The notes: generated from the sequence alone by a model not told the origin. Counted from the stretch's first letter, positions 17,085-25,325 are shown. The stretch is DNA of 64,000 bases from Longibaculum muris (GCF_004343035.1 NZ_SMCQ01000006.1:1-64000), one strand, 5' to 3'. Made by a program: numbers and translations.

Positions 17085-17582
17085 ATGAAATATGCAATTG
17101 TTTATTCTAGCAAAACTGGCAATACTGCACAGTTAGCTAATTATATTAGAGATTTTTATATAGATGAAGAATGTGTTTATTTTGGTCATCCGAATTATGA
17201 TGAAATAAAAGCTGACATCATATTTGTTGGCTTTTGGACTGATAAAGGAGTTTGTGATGAAAGTGTACAGACATTTTTAAAATCTCTACACCAACAAAAA
17301 ATATTCCTCTTTGGAACTGCTGGATTTGGTGGTAGTCAAGCATATTTTGAAGCGATTTTAAATCGCAACAAAGCTTTTATAGATGAATCTAATTTGGTAG
17401 TTGGGACCTATATGTGTCAAGGCAAAATGCCAATAGCTGTTAAAAGACGTTATCAAGAATTGGCTAAAAAGGATCCTCAGAAATTTAATCCCATGATTGA
17501 AAATTTTGATCACGCACTCTCTCATCCAGATTTGAAAGATTTTCAGTCACTTTCTGAGACCTTGAAATCCACTCCTATATAA
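17085..17582 (+). CDS. Flavodoxin family protein
   Basis: A 165-residue flavodoxin-fold protein. The N-terminal FMN-phosphate loop SSKTGNTAQLA (about 8-18), VGFWTDKG and LFGTAGFGGS correspond to the three FMN-contact loops. It is likely a low-potential electron carrier in an anaerobe. AGGAGG precedes the ATG and the MarR gene is 13 bases upstream. The sequence resembles the BilS-type flavodoxins that accompany bilirubin reductase genes, but no old-yellow-enzyme reductase gene is present here, so that role is not supported. Confidence 0.85.
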   Translation: MKYAIVYSSKTGNTAQLANYIRDFYIDEECVYFGHPNYDEIKADIIFVGFWTDKGVCDESVQTFLKSLHQQKIFLFGTAGFGGSQAYFEAILNRNKAFIDESNLVVGTYMCQGKMPIAVKRRYQELAKKDPQKFNPMIENFDHALSHPDLKDFQSLSETLKSTPI

Positions 17583-17603
17583 CACATATTTCCTTTCTAT
17601 AGA

Positions 17604-17623
17604 GCCATGATTAAAATCATGGC
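17604..17623 (+). terminator. Terminator after the flavodoxin gene
   Basis: GCCATGAT/ATCATGGC hairpin with a 4-base loop, followed by TTTTATTTTTTT on the plus strand. Confidence 0.85.
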
Positions 17624-17639
17624 TTTTATTTTTTTCAAA

Positions 17640-18600
17640 AATAAAAAGAAAAATTAGATTTTTTTGCGTATATAAGTAGTAGGGAAGGTTTTTTTGTACA
17701 TGTGATCTTAAGGACTCTTTTTATGTTTCCTATATCTATTTACTATAAGCAAATATTGTTGTATAATCTTTGTATGAGAGATCCTTCCCTAGAAAGAAGG
17801 TGTTCTATGACCACAAGTGTTCTAGAAAAAAGTTTGTCCTATGATGATCTCATTGCCTCGCTTAGACTGATCGATGATGACTTTATGAGAATCATCTTCA
17901 AGAATCAGGATTGTATTCAGCTCCTCTTGGATATTATCCTTGATGAGCATGTGGAAATCATTGAGAATGATTCCCAGTATGACCTTAAGAATCTCCTTGG
18001 CAGATCACTGACAATTGATGTATTGGTTAAAGACAATAGGGGTCATTACATCAATATCGAAGTACAGAGAGATGAAGCGGATGCCCATCCCAAGCGGGCA
18101 AGGTATCATCAGAGTCTGATTGATTCATTTCTAAGCTTTCCAAATGAAAAATGGAGAGAGATTCCAAAGACAATCGTTATATTTATAACGGAAGAAGATG
18201 TATTGGGATATGATCTACCTATCTATCATGTGAGAAGAAGGATTGTTGAAAATGGAGAGAGCTTTGATGATGAAACAGAAATCATCTATGTGAATGCATC
18301 AATACAGGATGATGGTGAACTAGGGAGACTGATGCATGACTTTATGTGCAAAGAAGTTGAGAGTATGAATTATGAAGTGTTGAAGAAACAGGTAGGGTAT
18401 TACAAAGAGAGTGAAGGAGGAAAGAGAGAGATGTGTGAAATCTGGCAGAAGATAAGAGATGAAGGTTATTTGAATGGGAAAGAAGAAGGATACATTGAAG
18501 GAGAGATGAATAAAACGATTGAATTTATAAAGAAGTTAACTACGAATAATGGTTGTACTATTGAAGATGCTATGGAATTATTAGATATTCCGATGTTAGA
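17640..18600 (+). repeat. Inverted repeat unit 1 (Rpn nuclease locus)
   Basis: About 960 bases nearly identical to the reverse complement of 33345-34285. The shared segment includes about 165 bases of upstream DNA with the promoter and runs to about 35 bases before the stop codon, where the copies diverge. No terminal inverted repeats or target duplication are seen. Confidence 0.85.
17739..17767 (+). promoter_or_regulatory. Promoter of Rpn copy 1
   Basis: TTTACT (17739-17744), 17-base spacer, TATAAT (17762-17767). The same sequence is exactly conserved in the second copy. Since it lies downstream of the first possible ATG (17702), it rules that ATG out. Confidence 0.65.
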
Positions 18601-18634
18601 AAGACCAAAATATATTCATAAAATTTTATCTTAA
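17807..18634 (+). CDS. Rpn family PD-(D/E)XK nuclease, copy 1
   Basis: A 275-residue protein of the Rpn/PD-(D/E)XK nuclease family (often annotated as transposase-like). The nuclease core is visible as TIDVLVKD (Asp71) and YINIEVQRDE (Glu85-x-Gln87), with a following Arg/Tyr-rich helix, ARYHQSLID. The C-terminal third is charged and Gly/Glu-repetitive and ends in a small helical domain. Family knowledge: Rpn proteins are DNA endonucleases linked to recA-independent recombination and phage defence. The start at 17807 follows AGAAGG and the promoter at 17739-17767. The gene contains a strong internal ribosome binding site before in-frame Met209 (see 18431-18634). An almost identical gene lies inverted at 33303-34118. 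Confidence 0.88.
   Translation: MTTSVLEKSLSYDDLIASLRLIDDDFMRIIFKNQDCIQLLLDIILDEHVEIIENDSQYDLKNLLGRSLTIDVLVKDNRGHYINIEVQRDEADAHPKRARYHQSLIDSFLSFPNEKWREIPKTIVIFITEEDVLGYDLPIYHVRRRIVENGESFDDETEIIYVNASIQDDGELGRLMHDFMCKEVESMNYEVLKKQVGYYKESEGGKREMCEIWQKIRDEGYLNGKEEGYIEGEMNKTIEFIKKLTTNNGCTIEDAMELLDIPMLERPKYIHKILS
18431..18634 (+). CDS. Possible intragenic Rpn C-terminal protein (RpnS-like), copy 1
   Basis: An in-frame internal start inside the Rpn gene: AAGGAGG at 18414-18420, ten bases, then ATG at 18431. It would give a 67-residue protein identical to the C terminus of Rpn (MCEIWQKIRDEG... to the shared stop), without the nuclease core. In Escherichia coli, Rpn genes make a short C-terminal product (RpnS) from an internal start that neutralises the toxic full-length nuclease. 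The arrangement here matches that, and the site is conserved in copy 2. Expression is inferred, not shown; the spacing is slightly longer than optimal. Confidence 0.5.
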   Translation: MCEIWQKIRDEGYLNGKEEGYIEGEMNKTIEFIKKLTTNNGCTIEDAMELLDIPMLERPKYIHKILS

Positions 18635-18642
18635 TCTAGATT

Positions 18643-18676
18643 AAGATTCAAAATCATTTAAAAGATTTTGAATCTT
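18643..18676 (+). terminator. Terminator after Rpn copy 1
   Basis: Thirteen-base perfect inverted repeat (18643-18655, 18664-18676) followed by TTCTTTT on the plus strand, nine bases after the stop. Confidence 0.8.
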
Positions 18677-18681
18677 TTCTT

Positions 18682-18731
18682 TTGACAAGTATACTTGACA
18701 TGGTATAATATATGTAAAGAATACTTGTCAA
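18682..18731 (+). promoter_or_regulatory. Promoter with three copies of an operator motif
   Basis: TTGACA (18682-18687), 16-base spacer, TATAAT (18704-18709). The motif ATACTTGTCA occurs three times: reversed over the -35 (18682-18692), with one change in the spacer (18691-18700), and just after the expected transcription start (18721-18731). The first and third are perfect 11-base inverted repeats of each other. Likely operator for the XRE regulator encoded at the end of the operon. Confidence 0.7.
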
Positions 18732-18776
18732 TAATAAATCAAGATATCTAAAAATGATGTACAAGGAGGAAATTTT

Positions 18777-19094
18777 ATGGATAAAAATGAAGTTTTAAAA
18801 AGAAGTCAGTTAGAAAAGAATGATGAAATTAATGAATATATTGATAATAAAACAACTCAATATTCTTCTATTATTTTTGTTATTTCTTGTATTTTAATGA
18901 TGATCTTGTCTTTTCAAAGTTCAAAACAAGCTGAAATATTTTATACATCTGCTACTCTCTTTTCGACTTTTCTTTGTATTTATGGTTGGACACGTTATTA
19001 TTATATAAGGAATAAATGGAGTTTTATTCTTGGACTTATGTTTTTTATTGTAACATGTTTTACTATTGCTAAAGTATGGATGATTATATGGTAG
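18777..19094 (+). CDS. DUF6442 family small membrane protein
   Basis: A 105-residue protein with a short charged N terminus (MDKNEVLKRSQLEKNDE) and four hydrophobic segments (about 30-48, 53-70, 78-95 and the C-terminal end). The N-terminal pattern and topology are those of DUF6442 proteins, which often come with a small XRE regulator; no function is established. AAGGAGG precedes the ATG. It is the first gene of a three-gene operon with a paralogue and an XRE regulator. Confidence 0.8.
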   Translation: MDKNEVLKRSQLEKNDEINEYIDNKTTQYSSIIFVISCILMMILSFQSSKQAEIFYTSATLFSTFLCIYGWTRYYYIRNKWSFILGLMFFIVTCFTIAKVWMIIW

Positions 19095-19105
19095 GAGGCT
19101 AAACA

Positions 19106-19420
19106 ATGAATAAAGAAGAAATTTTAAGACGATATCAAAATGAAAAGGATGAAGGAAAAGTGTTTTTTGAAAGTAGAGCTTTATTTAAGGGTTTTACAAT
19201 GATGATGTTGATTGCTATGTTTTTGATGATAATGGCTTTTCTTTTAAGTGGTGATACAATTATAACTGATATTTGCTTTTTATTAATTATTCCTTTTCTT
19301 TTTTGTTTTTATGGTATTAAAGGTTATTATACTAAAGATAAAACAACTATCTTTATATCAGCTGTTTGGATTTTCTTATATATTATGCGTTTTATTGATA
19401 TTATGAAAGTGTTATTTTAG
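19106..19420 (+). CDS. DUF6442-like small membrane protein, second copy
   Basis: A 104-residue paralogue of the preceding protein, sharing the N-terminal MNKEEILRRYQNEKDEGK charged head and a multi-spanning hydrophobic body (about 28-46, 51-69, 80-98). It begins 11 bases after the first copy with AGGAGG upstream. The tandem pair suggests a small membrane complex, but no function can be read from the sequence. Confidence 0.78.
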   Translation: MNKEEILRRYQNEKDEGKVFFESRALFKGFTMMMLIAMFLMIMAFLLSGDTIITDICFLLIIPFLFCFYGIKGYYTKDKTTIFISAVWIFLYIMRFIDIMKVLF

Positions 19421-19429
19421 GAATATGAT

Positions 19430-19639
19430 ATGAATAATAAATTAATCTTAAGAAATCACTTAAAAGAAGCTAGAAGTGAAAAAAATATATCACAAAGTCA
19501 ATTAGCACAAATGGTAGGTGTTTCTAGACAAACAATCAGTTCAATTGAAACTGGGCAATTTAATCCAACAGCCAAACTAGCCTTAATCTTGTGTATTGCA
19601 TTAGATAAAACTTTTGAAGAACTTTTCTATTTTGAGTAA
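19430..19639 (+). CDS. XRE family transcriptional regulator (small, Cro/YozG type)
   Basis: A 69-residue single-domain helix-turn-helix protein: LKEARSEKNISQSQLAQMV, VSRQTISSIETGQFNP and ALDKTFEELFYFE are the classic residues of the small Cro-like family. Third gene of the DUF6442 operon, nine bases after the preceding stop. It is the natural candidate to bind the triple motif at 18682-18731 and repress its own operon. Confidence 0.92.
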   Translation: MNNKLILRNHLKEARSEKNISQSQLAQMVGVSRQTISSIETGQFNPTAKLALILCIALDKTFEELFYFE

Positions 19640-19642
19640 AAG

Positions 19643-19666
19643 AAAAAGGATCAATTGATCCTTTTT
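19643..19666. terminator. Bidirectional terminator
   Basis: Perfect 24-base palindrome (AAAAAGGATCAA and its complement) with A/T runs on both sides, between the convergent XRE gene and the last gene of the dlt-like operon. Confidence 0.85.
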
Positions 19667-19668
19667 TG

Positions 19669-20163
19669 CTATTTTGTAATAGCTGTATAAGTAATAGCAC
19701 TTACACTATCACCATCAAAGATAAATTCTAGTTCTGATTTACCTTTTGTATAAACATATCCTCCTGATTTTTCTTTAAAATCTTTTCCATATTTTTCAAC
19801 AACCTGATCTTTACTATCACCAATACAGATACCTTCAGCTGTTTTAACTGTATCATCTGTTAAAACAATCGCATTCACGTAATCTACTTCATCTTTTGGA
19901 TAAGTTTTTAATTGGAAACCAGCATATGTATATGTTTTATCCAATCCCTTAAATGCACAACTAGGTGCTTCAAAATATTCTAATTCTTTTCCCAATGATT
20001 TTATAAAATCATCAGTTTTTTCATTCATCGCAATATCTACATCTTTAACTTTAAATACATATCCTTGACTTTCATTTGTTTTTGATGTTGTTGTTTTCTT
20101 ATCTTGAGAACATCCCACTAAGAAAAACACTGAAACGACTAATAAACAAATTATTTTTTTCAT
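19669..20163 (-). CDS. Lipoprotein at the end of the dlt-like operon
   Basis: A 164-residue lipoprotein: signal sequence MKKIICLLVVSVFFLVGCSQ with lipobox LVGC (Cys18), a Lys/Thr/Ser linker, then a compact domain of about 125 residues with a repeat-like pattern (ICIGDSKDQVVEKYGKDF). I do not recognise a named family. Its ATG overlaps the stop of the SGNH gene by four bases, so it belongs to the dlt-like operon and probably acts on the outer face of the membrane. Confidence 0.8.
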   Translation of the reverse strand: MKKIICLLVVSVFFLVGCSQDKKTTTSKTNESQGYVFKVKDVDIAMNEKTDDFIKSLGKELEYFEAPSCAFKGLDKTYTYAGFQLKTYPKDEVDYVNAIVLTDDTVKTAEGICIGDSKDQVVEKYGKDFKEKSGGYVYTKGKSELEFIFDGDSVSAITYTAITK

Positions 20164-21245
20164 TCTTCTTTTCCTCCTTGAGTTTTTGCCCCATAACCTT
20201 TTAGATAACCGTATTTTTTAATTTGAGCATATTGATCATCTTTCATTTTGTTATAGTCTGAAACTTTCTCTTGCCAAATTTGACGAATTGATTCATCATT
20301 TTGACGATTCTTTAAATTAAAGTTATCTTGTAAAATCTTACCAAAATAATGTGATAATTTTTCAGCACCACTTAAATTTAAATGTAATCCTCTATCATAT
20401 GTATCATGATTGAAATCCAAACCAATTTCTTCAATACTATCCAAGAAATTCACATATAATAAATCATTCTTTTTAGCATAATCAACCATTTGTTTATCCC
20501 ATTCATCGTACCAACTTGGATATAAACTTGGAGCTTTCATTAAAACCAGCTTAATTCCATTCTCTTTACATAACTTCACCATTCTATCTAAGTATTCATA
20601 ACATGTTTTTGAAAACTGATAATCTGATAAAGGTTGATCTTTAGGAATTGTTTTAACTGGTAATTCATCAGCACGCATGATAAATCCATTATGCGAAACT
20701 AATGGTTTTTTAGCAAACATATATTGAAAATCTTCGCTTGTTAATTCTGACCATCTTTGATGATAACGAAGAAGTGGAAAAAGATAATCAATCATTGACT
20801 CCTCATCAGTCATTGATGCTTCAATTGCATTCCATTTGCTTTTTGACCATTTCATTCCATCAAGATTCAAACGATTATAAGCCTCGTTTTGCGGCTCTCC
20901 ATATTTCATTGATAATACGTTGAAAACAAAAACATCTGGTTTTTCATAACGTAATGTATCTTCCATGAGATAATATGATTGCCAAATCAATTGTTGAGCA
21001 CTACCTCGAATATAACTACTTATACCATAATCTTTCCATAATTGAACAGGTGAAATATTTTCATAAACTTCACAATCACCTATGAAAACAACATCATGAT
21101 CAAAAACTTTTTCATTGTAATATTCTTCAATTAAACTTCCTTCAGGAACATCACTTATATATTTAGGAATAAGTAACTTTTGAAGAAGAAAGAATGATGT
21201 CAATATAAGGCATAATGATAGCATAAGTATAATAACTTTTTTCAT
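20160..21245 (-). CDS. SGNH/GDSL-like protein, DltD counterpart
   Basis: A 361-residue membrane-anchored protein (hydrophobic N terminus about 4-24) with an extracytoplasmic SGNH-type fold. Block I reads FIGDCEVYENISP, so the usual nucleophilic Ser is replaced by Cys; the C-terminal block DRGLHLNLSGAEKLS supplies Asp and His. Between them are IRGSAQQLIW and KPDVFVFNVLSMKYGEP. In dlt systems DltD helps move the aminoacyl group onto the cell-wall polymer, and this gene takes that position in the operon, after the MBOAT gene. Alternatively it could be a DHHW-type assembly factor of polysaccharide acylation. Confidence 0.82.
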   Translation of the reverse strand: MKKVIILMLSLCLILTSFFLLQKLLIPKYISDVPEGSLIEEYYNEKVFDHDVVFIGDCEVYENISPVQLWKDYGISSYIRGSAQQLIWQSYYLMEDTLRYEKPDVFVFNVLSMKYGEPQNEAYNRLNLDGMKWSKSKWNAIEASMTDEESMIDYLFPLLRYHQRWSELTSEDFQYMFAKKPLVSHNGFIMRADELPVKTIPKDQPLSDYQFSKTCYEYLDRMVKLCKENGIKLVLMKAPSLYPSWYDEWDKQMVDYAKKNDLLYVNFLDSIEEIGLDFNHDTYDRGLHLNLSGAEKLSHYFGKILQDNFNLKNRQNDESIRQIWQEKVSDYNKMKDDQYAQIKKYGYLKGYGAKTQGGKEE

Positions 21246-21256
21246 TCCTCTCCTCC

Positions 21257-22843
21257 TTAAAATTGATTATAGATAAATTGACTTGCATCATAGCCAATAC
21301 TATAAGCTCCAAATAAAACAATAACAAAAATTAAAACATAATCAACCACAAAACTTACTATTGGTTTTTGATTTAATTTTTCCCTAACACTACCTTTTCT
21401 TTGAATAAGACTAAATGTTATTAAAATAATCACACCAACAATTAAAATCATATAATCAATATGACTTAATCCCAGTTGCAATAAAGCATCACCAGTCAAC
21501 TCTGAAATATGAAAATCAGTAAACATTGATCCAAACATAGAAAAAGATAATGGTACATTTCTATAACAATCTAATATTCTTAATGAACTCATCAATAAGA
21601 ATGTTCTCATAACTTGAAATAATCTAAAATATAACTTACCTGAAACATGAAAATGTTCATGGAACCATTTATAAAATGGTTTAAATTCCTCACTTACACA
21701 AATAACCAAACAGTTTAATAATCCCCAGACTATAAAGTTCCAACTTGCTCCATGCCAAATCCCAGTCGCAAACCAAACAATAAAACTAGAAACATAAACT
21801 GGTACTCTTTTTCCTAATCCTCCTGGCATATGTTTCCTACACCAAGTCGAAAAATGTAGCATACTCTTATGAATTGATAATGGATAAAAGATATAATCCT
21901 TAAACCAAGTTCCCATAGTGATATGCCATCTACGCCAATATTCAGCAATATCTTTAGAGAAATATGGTCGTTCAAAGTTCTCAGTTAAATGAACTCCAAA
22001 CATTTGAGCAACCCCAATCGTAATATCAATTCCTCCAGTAAAATCTGCATATAACTCAATAGCATAGAAAACCATTCCAACCAAAACAAAGATACCGTCA
22101 TAAGTTGATGGATCACCAATCAAAGTATTTACAGCAACTAAAATACGATCAGCAATCACCAATTTCTTAAAATATCCCCATAAAACTCTTTGAAATCCAA
22201 AATGAATTTGACGTAAATCAAAATCATGTTCTTGATAAAGGGTTTGTGATAAATCATTAAAACGGCTAATTGGTCCTTGAATAACCTGTGGAAAGAAAGA
22301 AACAAATAAACCTAATTTAAAGACATTATCTTCAACCTGACAAGTTCCTCGATAAACATCAATAATATAACTCATTGTCTGGAAAGTATAAAAAGATATT
22401 CCCATTGGTAAAGCAAAATTCATAAAAGATAATGGTTGACCATTAAATAAACCAATAATCCCATTGATATTTCCAATCATAAAATCAGTATATTTAACAA
22501 CGGCTAAAACACCAAAATTAAATAATAAACATAAAAGCAAATAATGCCACTGTTTTGCCTTCATGGCTTCTTTATATTGACGTTTTTCTTGCTTTGTTAA
22601 TTCTTCTTTATGTTGTGACATATATTCTTTTTGTCTTTGTTTTACAACTTTAATTCTTTGTGAAATCAAATATGTTGAAAGAGTTGTAGTTAAAAAGTAA
22701 AATAAATAACTCACTCCTGCATAAGCATAAAACAAATAACTGCCAATAAGTAAAATAATCCATTGATATTTTTTATTCACTAGATAATAAATGACAAATA
22801 AAACAAAAACAAATAAAGCAAATTGATAAGTCGTAAATAACAT
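21257..22843 (-). CDS. MBOAT O-acyltransferase, DltB-like
   Basis: A 528-residue polytopic membrane protein with about eleven segments. Typical MBOAT sequences are PMGISFYTFQTMSYIIDVYRG, FFPQVIQGPI, ERPYFSKDIAEYWRRWHITM and TGIWHGASWNFIVWGLLN, the last holding the catalytic His. Such proteins take an acyl group from a carrier protein on the inside and transfer it across the membrane. DltB does this for D-Ala and AlgI for acetate. The neighbouring carrier protein and adenylating enzyme point to an aminoacyl substrate. It starts two bases before the carrier-protein stop ends. Confidence 0.9.
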   Translation of the reverse strand: MLFTTYQFALFVFVLFVIYYLVNKKYQWIILLIGSYLFYAYAGVSYLFYFLTTTLSTYLISQRIKVVKQRQKEYMSQHKEELTKQEKRQYKEAMKAKQWHYLLLCLLFNFGVLAVVKYTDFMIGNINGIIGLFNGQPLSFMNFALPMGISFYTFQTMSYIIDVYRGTCQVEDNVFKLGLFVSFFPQVIQGPISRFNDLSQTLYQEHDFDLRQIHFGFQRVLWGYFKKLVIADRILVAVNTLIGDPSTYDGIFVLVGMVFYAIELYADFTGGIDITIGVAQMFGVHLTENFERPYFSKDIAEYWRRWHITMGTWFKDYIFYPLSIHKSMLHFSTWCRKHMPGGLGKRVPVYVSSFIVWFATGIWHGASWNFIVWGLLNCLVICVSEEFKPFYKWFHEHFHVSGKLYFRLFQVMRTFLLMSSLRILDCYRNVPLSFSMFGSMFTDFHISELTGDALLQLGLSHIDYMILIVGVIILITFSLIQRKGSVREKLNQKPIVSFVVDYVLIFVIVLFGAYSIGYDASQFIYNQF

Positions 22844-22844
22844 A

Positions 22845-23072
22845 CTATTCTTCTTCCAAACGTTCGATTAATGCATATAAACTTTTTGCTGAATTAAAGT
22901 TTTCTGGTTTTAATTCTTCGGCAGGAATTTGAACATCAAAAACATTATTCACTTCCGCTACAATTGTCACAATATCAAAAGAATCTAAAATCTTATCATC
23001 TATTAAAGTTGTGCAAGTTGTAAAATCAACATCATCATGTAAATCCTCTAAAATTTCTAACAATTCATCCAT
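22845..23072 (-). CDS. Acyl/aminoacyl carrier protein, DltC-like
   Basis: A 75-residue carrier protein with the phosphopantetheine attachment site at Ser31 in KILDSFDIVTI. The acidic helical composition and length match DltC. It would be charged by the adenylating enzyme encoded immediately upstream (no intergenic base) and read by the MBOAT protein encoded immediately downstream. Confidence 0.9.
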   Translation of the reverse strand: MDELLEILEDLHDDVDFTTCTTLIDDKILDSFDIVTIVAEVNNVFDVQIPAEELKPENFNSAKSLYALIERLEEE

Positions 23073-24593
23073 TTAAATTTTCCCCTTTTCTTTATATAGT
23101 TTTTTTAAATAATTTCTATCTATTTTACCGTTTGGTGTGAGTGGCATTTGTTCTAATTTAATCACACGATTTGGTAACATATAACGTGGTAATTTAGCTT
23201 TTAAATAAGCTTTTACTTCTTTCGTTTCTTTATTACCCACGTAATATAAAATAATTTTTTCTTGGTCTTGGTCATAAATACAACAATTATGAACCGTTCC
23301 TTCTAACTCATGAACATTTAATTCAATTTCCCCTAGTTCAATACGATGACCCATATGCTTAATTTGATAATCTTTTCTTGAAATAAAAATCAAATCATGT
23401 TCATCATTATAACAAGCCAAATCACCAGTACGATAAATAATATCAATATACGCCTGATTTAAAGGATTTTGAACAAATGCTTCTTTTGTCTTTTCTGGAT
23501 TATTATAATAACCCAATGTAACAGCAGTTCCACGAATACAAATTTCTCCAACCTCATGACCTTTTGCTAGGGTATTGTCATCTTTGAGAAGTAAGATTTC
23601 TGTATTATGGAAAGGTTTTCCAATAGGAATGACTTCATCAATAGAAAACTCTTTATTAACTTCATAATAACAACTCATCCCTGTTGCTTCTGTAGGTCCA
23701 TACAGATTAATAAATCTAGCATTTGGTAAGACTCTTTTCCATTCGTTATATTGTTTAATTGGAAACACTTCACTACCAAAAGCAACTGTTCTTAAATATT
23801 TAGGAGTTACTGTCTCAAAAGTTTTAAAACCAGAAACAAGTGATAATGCTGAAGCAACCCAACAAATAGTATTAATTTTATGTTCATTTAAATATTCAAT
23901 CAATTGAACAGGGAACATAAATAACTTCTTTGGCACTAGATATGTTGTTGCTCCAAATTTAAGTGTTGGATAAAGTTCTTTTAAACAAGCGTCAAAATAA
24001 AGTGGAGCTTGATTACCAAAAACTGTATCACTTTGAATTTGTAAGACTTCTGATAAGTTTTCAATATAATCAATAACACTTCTATGACAGGCTACAACCC
24101 CTTTAGGAACTCCTGTTGATCCAGAAGTAAAAACTATATAGAGTGGATCAATATCCAAAGTTTGTTCTTTAATATGTTGTAATTGTAACATATCAATTGT
24201 ATATGTTTTAATATCATCAAATAAACAAACTTTTCCACTATAATTCATTTCATCTAAATAAGCTTTTGTATTATCATCACATATAACCATTTGTGGTTGT
24301 AATGTATCAAAAATTAATTTAACTCGATATTGTGGCATTTCTTCATCTATCGGTACATAATGATTACCACTATAAACAACACCAAAGAAAGCACTAATGG
24401 CTGATGGTGATTTTTCCATGTAAACAACAATTGGTTGTTTACATAAATGAAAAGATGCAATATATGAACCAATTGACTTAGCTGAGTTATAAACCTCAAT
24501 AAAGGTTAATGATTCTTTTTCATTTGCATATGCTATTTTATTTGGCACAAGTTTTACTGTTTTTTCTAAATAATCTAATACATTTGTTTGCAT
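23073..24593 (-). CDS. Amino-acid adenylating enzyme, DltA-like
   Basis: A 506-residue ANL-family adenylation protein. Core motifs in order: VFTSGSTGVPKGV (about 155-167), NLYGPTEATG (about 295), YRTGDLA (about 388) and the catalytic Lys in NGKIDRNYLKK near the C terminus. DltA would activate D-Ala and load it on DltC. Here the substrate pocket differs: the segment that reads FCGE in DltA reads FGSE. From memory that Cys helps select D-Ala, so the substrate may not be D-Ala. An amino-acid racemase gene lies nine bases upstream. Orthology to dltA in the strict sense is therefore uncertain. Confidence 0.88.
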   Translation of the reverse strand: MQTNVLDYLEKTVKLVPNKIAYANEKESLTFIEVYNSAKSIGSYIASFHLCKQPIVVYMEKSPSAISAFFGVVYSGNHYVPIDEEMPQYRVKLIFDTLQPQMVICDDNTKAYLDEMNYSGKVCLFDDIKTYTIDMLQLQHIKEQTLDIDPLYIVFTSGSTGVPKGVVACHRSVIDYIENLSEVLQIQSDTVFGNQAPLYFDACLKELYPTLKFGATTYLVPKKLFMFPVQLIEYLNEHKINTICWVASALSLVSGFKTFETVTPKYLRTVAFGSEVFPIKQYNEWKRVLPNARFINLYGPTEATGMSCYYEVNKEFSIDEVIPIGKPFHNTEILLLKDDNTLAKGHEVGEICIRGTAVTLGYYNNPEKTKEAFVQNPLNQAYIDIIYRTGDLACYNDEHDLIFISRKDYQIKHMGHRIELGEIELNVHELEGTVHNCCIYDQDQEKIILYYVGNKETKEVKAYLKAKLPRYMLPNRVIKLEQMPLTPNGKIDRNYLKKLYKEKGKI

Positions 24594-24602
24594 ATTTTCC
24601 CC

Positions 24603-25316
24603 TTATTTAATCAAATATTGATATTCTTTTTTTATTGGTATTTGACATTTTTGTAAAGCTACCGCTGATAATAATTCCATTGCATCTAAATACAATGAAT
24701 CTAGCTTTTCTTCTTTATTGACGATTGATAATTCTGTACATCCTAAAATAATTAAATCTGCTCCCTTTAACAATAAATCCTTTTCTATTCCATAAAAACA
24801 ATTCATTTCAATCGCTTTTCCACATTTCACATTATCATAGATAATATGCATTACATCTTTTTGATATTCAATACTTGGAATACAACAATCAATATTATAC
24901 TCCTTTAATTCTTTTTGAAAAATTTGACTTTGAATTGTTCCATCAGTTGCCATAATTCCAACTTTTTTCACTTGTTTTCTTAAGATATAGTTTCTTACTT
25001 CTTGAATCAAATGAATAATTGGAATATCTACTACCTGAGATAATTCCTCATGAAAATAATGTGCAGTAATACATGGAATAGCTATCATATCAACACCAGC
25101 AGCTTCTAACTCCTTTGCAACTTGAATAAGCTCAAGAATAGGACTAGGCTTATGATGATCTAATATATATTCTGTACGATCTGGAATCCGTGGACAAGAG
25201 TGTAGATATATTTCTAAATGTTCTTGATCATGATGAACATCACTCATTTTTGTTAAAAGTTCATAAAAATATGAGGAGGCTAAAGGCCCTAAACCACCTA
25301 TAATTCCTAATTTCAT
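24603..25316 (-). CDS. Aspartate/glutamate racemase family protein
   Basis: A 237-residue cofactor-independent amino-acid racemase of the Asp/Glu (YgeA/RacX-like) family. Both catalytic cysteines are present: Cys82 in AIPCITAH and Cys193 in ILGCTE. The N-terminal GIIGGLGPLAS is typical. The family interconverts L- and D- forms of Asp, Glu or broader sets of amino acids. It sits inside the dlt-like operon with nine-base gaps on each side, suggesting that it makes the D-amino acid used by the adenylating enzyme. Strict D-Ala supply would normally use a PLP-dependent alanine racemase. Confidence 0.88.
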   Translation of the reverse strand: MKLGIIGGLGPLASSYFYELLTKMSDVHHDQEHLEIYLHSCPRIPDRTEYILDHHKPSPILELIQVAKELEAAGVDMIAIPCITAHYFHEELSQVVDIPIIHLIQEVRNYILRKQVKKVGIMATDGTIQSQIFQKELKEYNIDCCIPSIEYQKDVMHIIYDNVKCGKAIEMNCFYGIEKDLLLKGADLIILGCTELSIVNKEEKLDSLYLDAMELLSAVALQKCQIPIKKEYQYLIK

Positions 25317-25325
25317 ATAATCAAC

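Noticed and set aside
17702-17806. Longer N terminus for Rpn copy 1 from the ATG at 17702
   Set aside because: The conserved promoter at 17739-17767 lies inside this extension, and the ATG at 17807 has a good ribosome binding site. The same holds for copy 2.
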